Below are positions 16,050 to 25,694 of a stretch of DNA of 34,590 nt, piece after piece; the first letter of the stretch is position 1; each line of letters opens with the position of its first letter. The notes beneath the pieces are model-generated. The model did not search any database. It had not been told where the DNA came from and saw nothing but the letters and a program-made list of their open reading frames with translations. A program made the position numbers and the translations under genes. The stretch lies in the NCBI GenBank assembly GCA_028689145.1, contig JAQTWT010000017.1, positions 1 through 34,590 of the forward strand, read 5' to 3'. Source of the stretch: Gallionella sp. GTDB lineage: Bacteria > Pseudomonadota > Gammaproteobacteria > Burkholderiales > Gallionellaceae.

Positions 16050-17303
16050 GTGCAACAGCCTGAACTCTATATCGGGTTGATGTCGGGAACCAGTCTGGAC
16101 GGCATTGATGCCGTCCTTGTCGATTTTAGCCAAGCGCAGCCACGGCTGCTCGCCAAACACTATCAACCTTTTGACGACGCGCTGAAAAACGACTTGTTGG
16201 CGTTGCACCTGCCCGCCCGCAACGAACTGCACCAGGCTCAGCTGACCGGCAATCAGCTGGCGCGGCTGTATGCATCAGCAGTCAATACACTGCTCGGCAA
16301 AACCACTTCATCAAACACAAACATCCGGGCTATCGGCTGTCACGGGCAGACAATCCGCCATTGCCCGGAACACGGTTACACACTGCAAATCGGCAACGCC
16401 GCACTGCTCGCCGAATTGACCGGCATTACCGTGGTCAGTGACTTTCGCAGCCGCGATATCGCCGCCGGAGGGCAAGGTGCGCCGCTGGTTCCCGCGTTCC
16501 ATGACCAAGTGCTGCGCCACCCCGGTATCCATCGCGTCATCGTCAATATCGGCGGCATCAGCAACCTGACCAATCTGCCGCCGGATGCCGCCACCTCCGA
16601 TAAATCACCTCATAACCCCGGCTTGTCTGGGGAGGTGGCAGCGGCCATTGATGAAACAACTAGCCATTCCACTAGGCTGCCAAAGAACGGCAGCCTAGTG
16701 GCTGGTTATCCCGCACCAGACGCTCACGCGCACCGTGTCATGGCCGCGACCACAGGTTTCGACTGCGGCCCCGGCAATCTGCTGATGGATGCATGGTGCA
16801 TGCAGCACATCGGTAAACCCTACGACGAAAACGGCGCATGGGCCGCCTCCGGTCAAGCATTACCCGCATTACTGGAGCAAATGCTCAACGAAGCATTCTT
16901 TGCCCTGCCGCCGCCCAAAAGCACCGGCCGCGACCTGTTCAATATGGCGTGGCTGAATGGCAAGCTGCAAAACAACGAACGCGCGGAAGATGTGCAGGCT
17001 ACCCTGCTGGAACTGACTTGCGTGAGCATCGCGCAAGCCATCCGCAAGCATTGCGACGGAACAACGGAAATTTATCTATGCGGCGGCGGCGCACGCAACC
17101 AGACCCTGCGCAACCGGCTGACTGCTTTACTGCCGGGCAGCCGCGTGCAAACTACAGATACCATCGGTGTGGATAGCGATTATCTGGAAGCGCTCGCCTT
17201 TGCCTGGCTGGCGCAGCAGACACTGCAAGGCAAACCCGCCAACCTGCCGCGGGTCACCGGCGCAAAGCATCCCTGCATTCTTGGTGCGATTTACCGGAAT
17301 TAG
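16050..17303 (+). CDS. anmK: Anhydro-N-acetylmuramic acid kinase
   Basis: The enzyme phosphorylates 1,6-anhydro-MurNAc released during murein turnover, giving MurNAc-6-phosphate for recycling. A GTG start at 16050 gives MQQPELYIGLMSGTSLDGIDAVLVDF (GLMSGTSLDGID is the family's N-terminal signature). Later motifs are GCHGQTIRH, DFRSRDIAAGGQGAPLVPAFH and GFDCGPGNLLMDAW. At 417 residues it is about 40-50 longer than usual. The excess sits between NIGGISNLTNLPP and VMAATTGFDCGPGN and coincides with a perfect DNA palindrome (16669-16701), so it looks like an in-frame insertion. An ATG at 16043 is out of frame. No strong ribosome site is visible. Confidence 0.95.
   Translation: MQQPELYIGLMSGTSLDGIDAVLVDFSQAQPRLLAKHYQPFDDALKNDLLALHLPARNELHQAQLTGNQLARLYASAVNTLLGKTTSSNTNIRAIGCHGQTIRHCPEHGYTLQIGNAALLAELTGITVVSDFRSRDIAAGGQGAPLVPAFHDQVLRHPGIHRVIVNIGGISNLTNLPPDAATSDKSPHNPGLSGEVAAAIDETTSHSTRLPKNGSLVAGYPAPDAHAHRVMAATTGFDCGPGNLLMDAWCMQHIGKPYDENGAWAASGQALPALLEQMLNEAFFALPPPKSTGRDLFNMAWLNGKLQNNERAEDVQATLLELTCVSIAQAIRKHCDGTTEIYLCGGGARNQTLRNRLTALLPGSRVQTTDTIGVDSDYLEALAFAWLAQQTLQGKPANLPRVTGAKHPCILGAIYRN
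16669..16701. repeat. Perfect palindrome inserted within anmK
   Basis: CCACTAGGCTGCC (16669-16681) pairs perfectly with GGCAGCCTAGTGG (16689-16701) across a seven-base loop (AAAGAAC). Flanking CTAGCC and GGCTGG extend it imperfectly. It is translated in frame in a region where AnmK proteins normally have only a short loop. Confidence 0.8.
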
Positions 17304-17307
17304 CATC

Positions 17308-17376
17308 GTAGGGGCGAGATTTATCGCGCCCTTTTTGTGTCAGAAAAAAACAGGGCGCAATGAATTGCGCCCCTAC
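17308..17376. repeat. Paired GTAG REP-like element, possible anmK terminator
   Basis: The left copy, at 17308-17331, is GTAG plus an imperfect GGGCGAGAT/ATCGCGCCC hairpin. The right copy (17353-17376) is a perfect GGGCGCAAT/ATTGCGCCC hairpin plus CTAC. The left hairpin is followed by TTTTTGTG on the plus strand, so it could terminate anmK transcription. The left unit is nearly identical to the single unit at 23237-23260. Confidence 0.8.
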
Positions 17377-17403
17377 GTCTCTTACCAATTTTGCCCCCAC
17401 CCT

Positions 17404-18336
17404 TTACGGTAACACTTCTTCCGCTTCGGTTCTTTCCGGCTTGATAAAGTCTTCGCGCGATACGCCCAACCACATCAGGATCGGGCTGGCAACCAGCACC
17501 GAAGAGTAGATACTGAACAGAATTCCGATGGTCAGCGCCATGGCGAAGTAATGCAGCGTTTCACCGCCGAGGAACAGCATCGCGCCAACCATCATCTGCG
17601 TGCAACCGTGTGTGATGATGGTACGCGACATGGTGCGGGTAATCGCGTTGTCGATAATTTCCGCGACCCCGGCCTTGCGCATGGTGCGGAAATTTTCGCG
17701 GATACGATCAAAAACCACCACCGATTCGTTTACCGAATAACCCAGCACCGCCAGCACCGCCGCCAGCACGGACAACGAAAACTCCCACTGGAAGAAAGCA
17801 AAGAAACCGAGGATGATAACAACATCATGCAGGTTGGCGATGATGGCGGACAAACCAAATTTCCATTCAAAGCGCATCCACAGGTAACCGACAATACCCA
17901 GCGATACCAGCAATAAAGCCAGCGCGCCGTTCTCTATCAGGTCCTTGCCGACCTGCGGGCCGACAAATTCCACGCGGCGCACTTCCACACTGGCATCCTG
18001 CTTGCGCAGTCCGTCCATCACCTGTTCGCTCAACTTCGCACCGGCCAGATTCTGTTTGAGCGGTATCTGGATCAGCACATCGTGGCTGGAACCGAAATTC
18101 TGCACCAGCGCATCATGCAAACCGATGCCGCCAAGCTGCTCACGCACTTTGACCAGATCGGCAGGTTGAGCGTAATGCACCTCCATCACCGTACCGCCGG
18201 TAAAATCCACGCCGAAATTCAAGCCTTTGGTAGCGAGAAAAAATACCGCAAATAAAAACGTCACCAGCGAAATGGCCGTGGTGTAGCGCCCGTAACTCAT
18301 GAATGGTATGTCGCGCTTGATCTTGAAAAATTCCAT
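17404..18336 (-). CDS. secF: Protein translocase subunit SecF
   Basis: This inner-membrane RND-type subunit works with SecD and YajC to use proton motive force for late steps of protein export. The start is placed at 18336 (MEFFKIKRDIPFMSYGR), where family members begin. The open frame extends to 18390 only through a repeat. At 310 residues it is full length. The first membrane helix is followed by LNFGVDFTGGTVMEV, the conserved SecF periplasmic motif. The last five helices include LGYSVNESVVVFDRIREN and the TRTIITHGCTQM segment. It is the last gene of queA-tgt-yajC-secD-secF, 124 nt after secD, with a repeat in the gap. Confidence 0.96.
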   Translation of the reverse strand: MEFFKIKRDIPFMSYGRYTTAISLVTFLFAVFFLATKGLNFGVDFTGGTVMEVHYAQPADLVKVREQLGGIGLHDALVQNFGSSHDVLIQIPLKQNLAGAKLSEQVMDGLRKQDASVEVRRVEFVGPQVGKDLIENGALALLLVSLGIVGYLWMRFEWKFGLSAIIANLHDVVIILGFFAFFQWEFSLSVLAAVLAVLGYSVNESVVVFDRIRENFRTMRKAGVAEIIDNAITRTMSRTIITHGCTQMMVGAMLFLGGETLHYFAMALTIGILFSIYSSVLVASPILMWLGVSREDFIKPERTEAEEVLP

Positions 18337-18368
18337 CTCTATATTCCCTTGGACATGCCTGAACAAAT

Positions 18369-18460
18369 GTAGGTCGGGTAAGGTTAACAATTGCCTTTCT
18401 CGTTTGTCCTTTCTCCCGCAAGCGGGCGAGGGAACGAACGTCTCGCTATACGCGAGTCCT
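18369..18460. repeat. Dispersed repeat between secD and secF
   Basis: It begins GTAGGTCGGG at 18369 and includes a CTCCCGC/GCGGGCGAG hairpin (about 18413-18432) and an ACTCGC-type hairpin (about 18440-18457). Positions 18369-18428 match, in inverted orientation, 23161-23220 with only a handful of differences over about 60 nt. The hairpin pair also matches 8106-8153. Confidence 0.82.
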
Positions 18461-20272
18461 TTAACCTATCGCCACTTTAACCAGTCGCGCCTTGCGACCG
18501 TAAACCAGATTAACCATTGCACGCGAGACCAGCACCGCGCTGAACATCGACGTAAGAATACCCAGACACAACACCACCGCAAAACCTTTGATCGGTCCGG
18601 AACCGAACAGGAACAGCGCAATCCCGGCAATCAGCGTGGTTACGTTCGAGTCGATAATGGTGCCGAATGCACGGTCATAGCCGGCATGGATCGCGGCCTG
18701 CGGCGTAACACCGTTGCGCAGCTCCTCGCGAATGCGCTCGTTGATCAGCACGTTCGCGTCAATCGCCATACCCAGCGTCAGCGCAATACCCGCCATGCCG
18801 GGCAAGGTAAGCGTGGCCTGCAACATCGACAGCAGCGCCACCAGCAGCAGCAGGTTTGCCCCCAGCGCCAGCATCGAGATCGTGCCGAACATCAGGTAAT
18901 AGCCGATCATGAAGATTGCGACCATGATGAAACCGATCTTGGTCGAATCAAAACCACGCTTGATATTATCCGCACCGAGGCTTGGGCCAACGGTGCGTTC
19001 CTCAATGATTTCCATCGGTGCCGCCAGCGCGCCGGCACGCAGCAGCAGCGCGGTATCCTGTGCTTCCATGGTATTCATCTGGCCTGTGATCTGCACCCGA
19101 CCACCGCCGATTTCCTCGCGAATCACCGGTGCAGTGACGATTTCACCCCTGCCCTTTTCAAACAGGATGATCGCCATGCGCTTGCCGACGTTTTCGCGCG
19201 TCGCTTCCTTGAACTTGCGCGCGCCGATCCCGTCCAGATTGATATGCACGGCCGCCTCGTTGTTGCGGTTATCGAAACCGGGCTGCGCATCGTTGATGCG
19301 CTCACCGGTAAGAATCACCTGCTTTTTCACCAGCAGCATATTGCCGTCGCGATCCTTGAACATCTCGGTGCCGAACGGTGCCGCCGCCCCCGGACTAATC
19401 TGATGCTCCTCATCCACCATACGCACTTCCAGCGTCGCGGTACGCCCGAGGATATCCTTGGCGCGCGCGGTATCCTGCACGCCCGGCAATTGCACCACCA
19501 CGCGATCCACACCCTGTTGCTGGATCACCGGCTCGGCCACGCCCAGCTCGTTCACGCGGTTGCGCAAGGTCAGCAAATTCTGCTGCACGGCGGAATCCTG
19601 AATGCGCCGTTCGGCTTCAGGCTTGAGCGTCGCCTGCAGTAAAAACTCGCCGTTGGCTTCCTTCTTGCTCAAAGCAAAATCGGAAAAACGCTGCTTCAAC
19701 TCCGCTTCGCCCTTGCCGCGCGCATCGGCATCGCGAAACTTCACCAGCAATATATCGCCTTCGCGCACAACACCGGAGTAAGCAATTTTTTGCTCGCGCA
19801 ACACGCTGCGGATATCGCCGGTAGCGGCTTCCAACGCCTTGCCCAGCGCGGCTTTCATATCGACTTGCAACAGAAAATGCACACCGCCGCGCAAATCCAG
19901 ACCGAGATACATCGGCAGCGCATGGAGGTTTGTTAACCATTGCGGCGAGCGCGCCAGCAAATTGAGCGCTACCATGTAGTCTTCACCCAACTGCGCGGTC
20001 AGCACATCCTTGGCTTTCAGTTGGCTGTCGGTATCGGCAAAACGCGCCTTGACGCTGTTACCGTCCAGCGTGACCACTTCGGGGTTGAGGTTGGCCGCAT
20101 TCAGGATATTCCCCGCGCGTTCCAGCAATGCATCGTCCGCTTTCAGGCTGGCACGCAACGGCGACACCTGCACGGCAGGCGATTCGCCGAAAAAATTCGG
20201 CAAGGTATAAATCAACCCGACCAACAACACGGCCAGAATCGATAAATATTGCCACAATGGATAACGGTTCAT
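18461..20272 (-). CDS. secD: Protein translocase subunit SecD
   Basis: SecD is the large partner of SecF in the accessory Sec complex. It is 603 residues, full length. The first helix (YLSILAVLLVGLIYTLPNFFG) leads to a long periplasmic region with the conserved LGLDLRGGVHFLLQVD motif, the VVVQLPGVQDTARAKDILG segment, and the P1 head. The C-terminal six-helix domain contains LTLGMAIDANVLINERIREE, the family signature with the membrane aspartate implicated in proton use. The ATG at 20272 follows AGAGG. The gene lies 99 nt after yajC. Confidence 0.97.
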   Translation of the reverse strand: MNRYPLWQYLSILAVLLVGLIYTLPNFFGESPAVQVSPLRASLKADDALLERAGNILNAANLNPEVVTLDGNSVKARFADTDSQLKAKDVLTAQLGEDYMVALNLLARSPQWLTNLHALPMYLGLDLRGGVHFLLQVDMKAALGKALEAATGDIRSVLREQKIAYSGVVREGDILLVKFRDADARGKGEAELKQRFSDFALSKKEANGEFLLQATLKPEAERRIQDSAVQQNLLTLRNRVNELGVAEPVIQQQGVDRVVVQLPGVQDTARAKDILGRTATLEVRMVDEEHQISPGAAAPFGTEMFKDRDGNMLLVKKQVILTGERINDAQPGFDNRNNEAAVHINLDGIGARKFKEATRENVGKRMAIILFEKGRGEIVTAPVIREEIGGGRVQITGQMNTMEAQDTALLLRAGALAAPMEIIEERTVGPSLGADNIKRGFDSTKIGFIMVAIFMIGYYLMFGTISMLALGANLLLLVALLSMLQATLTLPGMAGIALTLGMAIDANVLINERIREELRNGVTPQAAIHAGYDRAFGTIIDSNVTTLIAGIALFLFGSGPIKGFAVVLCLGILTSMFSAVLVSRAMVNLVYGRKARLVKVAIG

Positions 20273-20298
20273 TGAAACCTCTTTTGATAATGAGCAGC

Positions 20299-20356
20299 AT
20301 TAGGGGCAGTGGATCGGGTTGCTGTCTCGCCTAGCGAGGATTTCACAGCCCCTAAT
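20299..20356. repeat. Short inverted repeat between yajC and secD
   Basis: ATTAGGGGC (20299-20307) pairs with GCCCCTAAT (20348-20356). A small CTCGC..GCGAG hairpin sits inside the loop (about 20326-20338). It may shape mRNA between the two genes. Confidence 0.5.
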
Positions 20357-20371
20357 CACCAGCCCCTGATC

Positions 20372-20698
20372 TCACTTGATGGACTTGATTGTTCCCTTGG
20401 GCAACACCAGCTGAATAGCGCTTTTCTGTAGCGTAACTTCGATATTTTCGGCAATTTCCACGCCCACATATTGCTCGTACACTTTGGTGACAGACCCCAC
20501 TTCGCCGCCCATTGTCACGATCTCATCGCCGCGCTGCAGCGCTTCAACCATAGCCTTATGTTCCTTGGCACGCTTGCTTTGCGGACGCAATATTAAAAAA
20601 TAGAACACCACCACCAGAACGATCAGCGGGAGAAAATCCATGAAACCGCCACCCTGTACCGGTGCTGCGCCTTCGGCATAAGCATTACTGATAAACAT
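20372..20698 (-). CDS. yajC: Preprotein translocase subunit YajC
   Basis: This 108-residue small Sec accessory protein has one membrane helix (FMDFLPLIVLVVVFYFLILRP, about residues 19-39) followed directly by the conserved RPQSKRAKEHKAM segment. The cytoplasmic domain has RGDEIVTMGGEVG, a YajC hallmark. It binds SecDF. CGGAGATTGA precedes the ATG at 20698. It lies 37 nt after tgt. Confidence 0.97.
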   Translation of the reverse strand: MFISNAYAEGAAPVQGGGFMDFLPLIVLVVVFYFLILRPQSKRAKEHKAMVEALQRGDEIVTMGGEVGSVTKVYEQYVGVEIAENIEVTLQKSAIQLVLPKGTIKSIK

Positions 20699-20735
20699 TA
20701 TTCAATCTCCGAGGATAATTCAAAAGACGTATATT

Positions 20736-22006
<1,271 letters not shown>

Positions 22007-22019
22007 TTAGCCTGTTTTT

Positions 22020-23042
22020 TCATTGTGCCCTTTCTATCAGCATCGCATCCCCGTAACTGAAGAAACGATATTCATTTTCAACCGCATGGCGATACGCCGC
22101 CAGCATATGCTCCATCCCGCCGAACGCGCACACCAGCATCAGCAGCGTCGAGCGCGGCAGGTGAAAATTAGTCAGCAGCACATCCACCACTTTGAAGCGA
22201 TAGCCCGGCGTGATGAAGATGCGGGTCTCGCCCGTGCCTGCCTGCAATTCGCCGCTTTGAGCGGCGCTCTCCAGCGCGCGCAGGCTGGTGGTGCCCGCCG
22301 CGATCACCCGCCCGTCTGTCGCGCGCGCCTGCGCTATCGCGTCCGCAGTCGCCTGCGGAATCTCATAGCGCTCGCTGTGCATCGTGTGTTCACGGAGATA
22401 TTCGGCGCGCACCGGCTGGAACGTTCCCGCGCCGACGTGCAGCGTGACATGGGCGATCTGTACTCCGTTGTCGCGCAAGGCTTGCAGCATCGCGTCATCG
22501 AAATGCAGCCCCGCCGTGGGTGCCGCTACTGCGCCTGCCGCGCGCGCAAACACGGTCTGGTAACGCTGTTCGTCGGCAGCGTCCGCCGCGTGGGTGATGT
22601 AAGGCGGCAAGGGTAAGCGGCCATGACGCTCCAGCAACTCCAGAACAAGCTCGTCAGAGAGGAAGCGCAAATGGAAAAATTCGCCCGCGCGTCCCAGCAC
22701 CTCGACCTCCAATACTTCGGCCAGCAACAACCTGCTGCCTGCCTTGGGCGATTTGCTGGCGCGCACTTGCGCCAATACCTCATGCTCGTTCAGTACACGC
22801 TCGACCAGCACTTCGATCTTGCCGCCGCTGGCTTTTTCGCCGAACAAGCGCGCCTTGATTACGCGCGTGTCGTTCAGCACCAGCACATCGCCCGGCCCGA
22901 CCAGTTGCGACAAATCGGCAAAGCGGCGGTCTTCCAGCTCGCCGCCATGCGCGTACAGCAAGCGACTGCTGCCGCGCAGCTCCGGCGGATGCTGCGCGAT
23001 CAGCCGTTCCGGCAACGCAAAATCAAATTCATCGGTACGCAT
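22020..23042 (-). CDS. queA: S-adenosylmethionine:tRNA ribosyltransferase-isomerase
   Basis: QueA transfers and rearranges the ribosyl group of SAM onto preQ1-34 of tRNA to make epoxyqueuosine. The start is set at ATG 23042 ([20 protein letters not shown]), matching the family N-terminus. A GTG two codons upstream is less likely. The 340-residue protein has the conserved [32 protein letters not shown] and [18 protein letters not shown] motifs. It is the first gene of the queA-tgt-yajC-secDF run. A strong terminator for the upstream acs gene lies about 50-85 nt before it. Confidence 0.97.
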   Translation of the reverse strand: MRTDEFDFALPERLIAQHPPELRGSSRLLYAHGGELEDRRFADLSQLVGPGDVLVLNDTRVIKARLFGEKASGGKIEVLVERVLNEHEVLAQVRASKSPKAGSRLLLAEVLEVEVLGRAGEFFHLRFLSDELVLELLERHGRLPLPPYITHAADAADEQRYQTVFARAAGAVAAPTAGLHFDDAMLQALRDNGVQIAHVTLHVGAGTFQPVRAEYLREHTMHSERYEIPQATADAIAQARATDGRVIAAGTTSLRALESAAQSGELQAGTGETRIFITPGYRFKVVDVLLTNFHLPRSTLLMLVCAFGGMEHMLAAYRHAVENEYRFFSYGDAMLIERAQ

Positions 23043-23089
23043 GGGCACTACGGAAATTTACAAAGGCGGGATTGTAGAGGATGAAACAG

Positions 23090-23126
23090 AAAAAATACCG
23101 CAGAAAATATTTCTGCGGTATTTTTT
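23090..23126. terminator. Bidirectional Rho-independent terminator downstream of acs
   Basis: This is a perfect 17-bp stem (23090-23106 with 23110-23126) with loop ATA. A TACCGCAG core is flanked by A-run and T-run, so it can terminate in either direction. It separates acs from the queA operon, both read leftward. Confidence 0.88.
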
Positions 23127-23138
23127 GCCGTCGTAGGG

Positions 23139-23260
23139 TGCATTCCCTCTCTCTAACTCTCTCCCGCAAGCAGGAGAAAGGACAAACGAGAAAGACAATT
23201 GTTAACCTTGCCAGACCTACTACGCCACTTAGATCAGGGCGCGATAAATCACGCCCCTAC
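23139..23260. repeat. Repeat cluster between acs and its terminator
   Basis: The first part is a CTCTCCC-type palindrome (about 23144-23180). 23161-23220 ends in CTAC and is an inverted near-copy of 18369-18428. 23237-23260 is a single GTAG REP-like unit (minus strand GTAGGGGCGTGATTTATCGC), one base different over that span from the unit at 17308. So two repeat families are joined here. Confidence 0.78.
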
Positions 23261-23279
23261 AAAAACAAATGGAATTACG

Positions 23280-25247
23280 TTAATGCACCGCGTTCTTAAG
23301 CTGTTCCAGAATCGCCGGGTTCTCCAGCGTGGATACATCCTGGGTAATCTCCTCGCCCTTGGCTATGGCGCGCAGCAGGCGGCGCATGATCTTGCCGGAG
23401 CGGGTCTTGGGCAGGTTGTCACCGAAGCGGATTTCGTCGGGCTTGGCAATCGGGCCGATTTCCTTGCTGACCCAGTTGCGCAGGATGTCGGCGATCTCCT
23501 TAGCCTTGGCCGGGGTGTCGGGATGGACACCCTTCAGCACCACAAACGCGACCACGGCTTCGCCCTTGATTTCGTGCGGCTTGCCGACCACAGCGGCTTC
23601 CGCGACCAGCGGGTTGGCGGCCAGCGCCGATTCGATTTCCATCGTGCCGAGGCGGTGGCCGGACACATTCAGCACATCGTCGATGCGCCCCATGATCCAG
23701 AAATAGCCGTCTTCATCGCGGTGCGCGGAGTCGCCCGCCAGATAATAACCGCGCATTTCTTCGGGGAAGTAACTCTTTTTGTAGCGTTCTGGGTCGCCCC
23801 AGATCGCGCGGATTTGCGACGGAAACGGGCGTTTGATGACGAGGAACCCGCCGTGCTTGTCATGCACTTCGTCGCCCGCCTCGTTGACGATGGTGGCCAT
23901 GATGCCGGGCAGCGGCAGCGTGCAGGTGCCGGGCTTGATCGGCATCGCGCCGGGCAGCGGGGCAATCATGTGCGCGCCGGTTTCGGTCTGCCACCAGGTG
24001 TCCACAATCGGGCAGCGTGCCTGACCGACGGTGTTGTAGTACCACATCCACGCTTCGGGATTAATCGGTTCACCGACCGAGCCGAGCAGGCGCAAACTGG
24101 ACAGGTCATATTGTTTCGGCAAATCGCCGCCCAGTTTGATCAGCGAACGGATCGCGGTCGGCGCGGTGTAGAAGGTGGTCACCTTATGATCCTGAATCAT
24201 CTTCCAGAAACGTCCGGCATTGGGATAGGTCGGGATGCCTTCAAAGATCACTTGGGTCGCGCCCATCGCCAGCGGACCGTAGGCGACGTAGCTATGACCG
24301 GTGATCCAGCCCACATCGGCGGTACACCAGAACACATCGGCGGGTTTGTAATCGAACACCCATTGTATCGACAGCATCGCCACCAGCAGATAGCCGCCGC
24401 TGGAGTGCTGAACGCCTTTGGGTTTTCCGGTGGAACCGGAGGTATAAAGAATAAACAGCGGATGTTCGGAACCGACCCATTCCGGTTCGCAGCTGCTGGC
24501 TTGTCCCGCGATCAGGTCATGCCACCAGATGTTGTTTTGCGCGTTCCAGGCGGTTTCGCAAGCGGCGCGCCGGTACACGATGACGCTGTGCACTATTTCG
24601 CAACCGCCCATCGTCAACGCCTCGTCCACCGCCGGTTTCAGCGGCATCACCTTGCCGCCGCGCATCTGCGCATCGGCGGTGATCACCGCGCAGGCTTGTG
24701 CATCGGTGATGCGCTCGTGCAGGCTCTTTGCCGAAAAGCCGCCGAACACCACCGAATGGATCGCGCCGATACGCGCGCAGGCTTGCATCGAAACCACCGC
24801 CTCGATACTCATCGGCATGTAGATGATGACGCGGTCGCCCTTCTTGATGCCGCGCGATTTCAAGCCGTTGGCGAACTGGCAAACGCGTGCGTGCAAGTCG
24901 CGGTAATTGATTTTGGTCACCGTACCGTCGTCAGCCTCGAAAATGATCGCGGTCTTTTCCGGCTGGCCGGCGAGATGCTTGTCGAGACAGTTGTAAGAAA
25001 CATTCAACTCGCCATCTTCAAACCATTTATAGAACGGCGCTTTGCTCTCGTCCAGTACCTTGGTGAAAGGTTTTTTCCACAGCAAGGTTTCGCGCGCCAA
25101 CTTGGCCCAATAGCCCTCGTAGTCGTGCTCCGCCGCCTTACACATGGTTTGGTAAGCTTCCATACCGGACACATTGGCCTGCTTGACGAACTCATCGGAA
25201 GGACTGAAAACACGTGTTTCATGCAAGATGGATTGGATGTTGGACAT
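23280..25247 (-). CDS. acs: Acetyl-CoA synthetase
   Basis: The AMP-forming enzyme activates acetate with ATP and CoA through acetyl-AMP. It is 655 residues, full length. The adenylate-forming signature is [20 protein letters not shown], followed by [12 protein letters not shown] and the WWQTETG motif that binds AMP. The hinge [13 protein letters not shown] and the C-terminal [13 protein letters not shown] carry the lysine regulated by acetylation in known Acs proteins. CAGGAGA precedes the ATG at 25247. It diverges from the CBS/DUF294-exonuclease-symporter genes, which fits an acetate uptake and activation locus. Confidence 0.97.
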   Translation of the reverse strand: MSNIQSILHETRVFSPSDEFVKQANVSGMEAYQTMCKAAEHDYEGYWAKLARETLLWKKPFTKVLDESKAPFYKWFEDGELNVSYNCLDKHLAGQPEKTAIIFEADDGTVTKINYRDLHARVCQFANGLKSRGIKKGDRVIIYMPMSIEAVVSMQACARIGAIHSVVFGGFSAKSLHERITDAQACAVITADAQMRGGKVMPLKPAVDEALTMGGCEIVHSVIVYRRAACETAWNAQNNIWWHDLIAGQASSCEPEWVGSEHPLFILYTSGSTGKPKGVQHSSGGYLLVAMLSIQWVFDYKPADVFWCTADVGWITGHSYVAYGPLAMGATQVIFEGIPTYPNAGRFWKMIQDHKVTTFYTAPTAIRSLIKLGGDLPKQYDLSSLRLLGSVGEPINPEAWMWYYNTVGQARCPIVDTWWQTETGAHMIAPLPGAMPIKPGTCTLPLPGIMATIVNEAGDEVHDKHGGFLVIKRPFPSQIRAIWGDPERYKKSYFPEEMRGYYLAGDSAHRDEDGYFWIMGRIDDVLNVSGHRLGTMEIESALAANPLVAEAAVVGKPHEIKGEAVVAFVVLKGVHPDTPAKAKEIADILRNWVSKEIGPIAKPDEIRFGDNLPKTRSGKIMRRLLRAIAKGEEITQDVSTLENPAILEQLKNAVH

Positions 25248-25303
25248 ACGGTCTCCTGATGAGAGTTGATATGCGTCCGCATGGACGCGATTGGGATAGT
25301 TCT

Positions 25304-25333
25304 AATGTAATTTTTTTCCAATTGAGCTGTCAA
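25304..25333 (-). promoter_or_regulatory. Candidate sigma70 promoter for acs
   Basis: On the minus strand a consensus TTGACA (25333-25328) is followed after 18 nt by TACATT (25309-25304), about 55 nt upstream of the acs start. A small GCGTCC/GGACGC hairpin (25273-25288) lies in the predicted leader. Confidence 0.5.
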
Positions 25334-25537
25334 TGACTAATAGAAATTATTGCCGAAAAAATGCCGAAAACCGCGCCGGATGTAAGTTTCGTGTAAGAAA
25401 ACCTTGAATGCACTGAGCGCAAAGATGAGCGACAATAACCCTGCATGGACACTAAACGAAGCATGGCGAAAACTGCTTTAATCCATCCCTGCATTGATTA
25501 AAAAGTGCGCCGGATTCGGCATGATTGATTTTTGATT

Positions 25538-25684
25538 TATAGAGTCGGCCATTAAATAGTTTCGTAGGCTGGTGGTGAACAATGCGAACCCCGGCATGTT
25601 TAAGGTTACCAAACGCTGGGGTTCGTGCCTCACCTCCAGCCTACACATGCGATCTTTTTAATCTGTTTAATGGCCGACTCTATA
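25538..25684. repeat. Nested palindrome between acs and the DUF294 gene
   Basis: The outer arms (25538-25559 and 25663-25684) are 22-nt inverted repeats with one mismatch, core GAGTCGGCCATTAAA. Inside them lies a second inverted pair with GTAG feet (about 25566-25600 and 25615-25644, GTAGGCTGG...CCAGCCTAC). The right outer arm ends 10 nt before the TTG start of the next gene. The rest of this 447-nt gap holds the acs promoter and shows no coding sequence. Confidence 0.8.
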
Positions 25685-25694
25685 GGACAGTACT

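Noticed and set aside
16043..16066. ATG at 16043 as anmK start
   Set aside because: It is out of frame and meets a stop after seven codons; GTG at 16050 gives the family N-terminus.
23199..25259. 686-codon open frame on the plus strand, antisense to acs
   Set aside because: It runs opposite a full-length, motif-complete acs. Its translation is rich in Arg/His/Gly/Asp with no recognisable domain, a typical high-GC antisense shadow.
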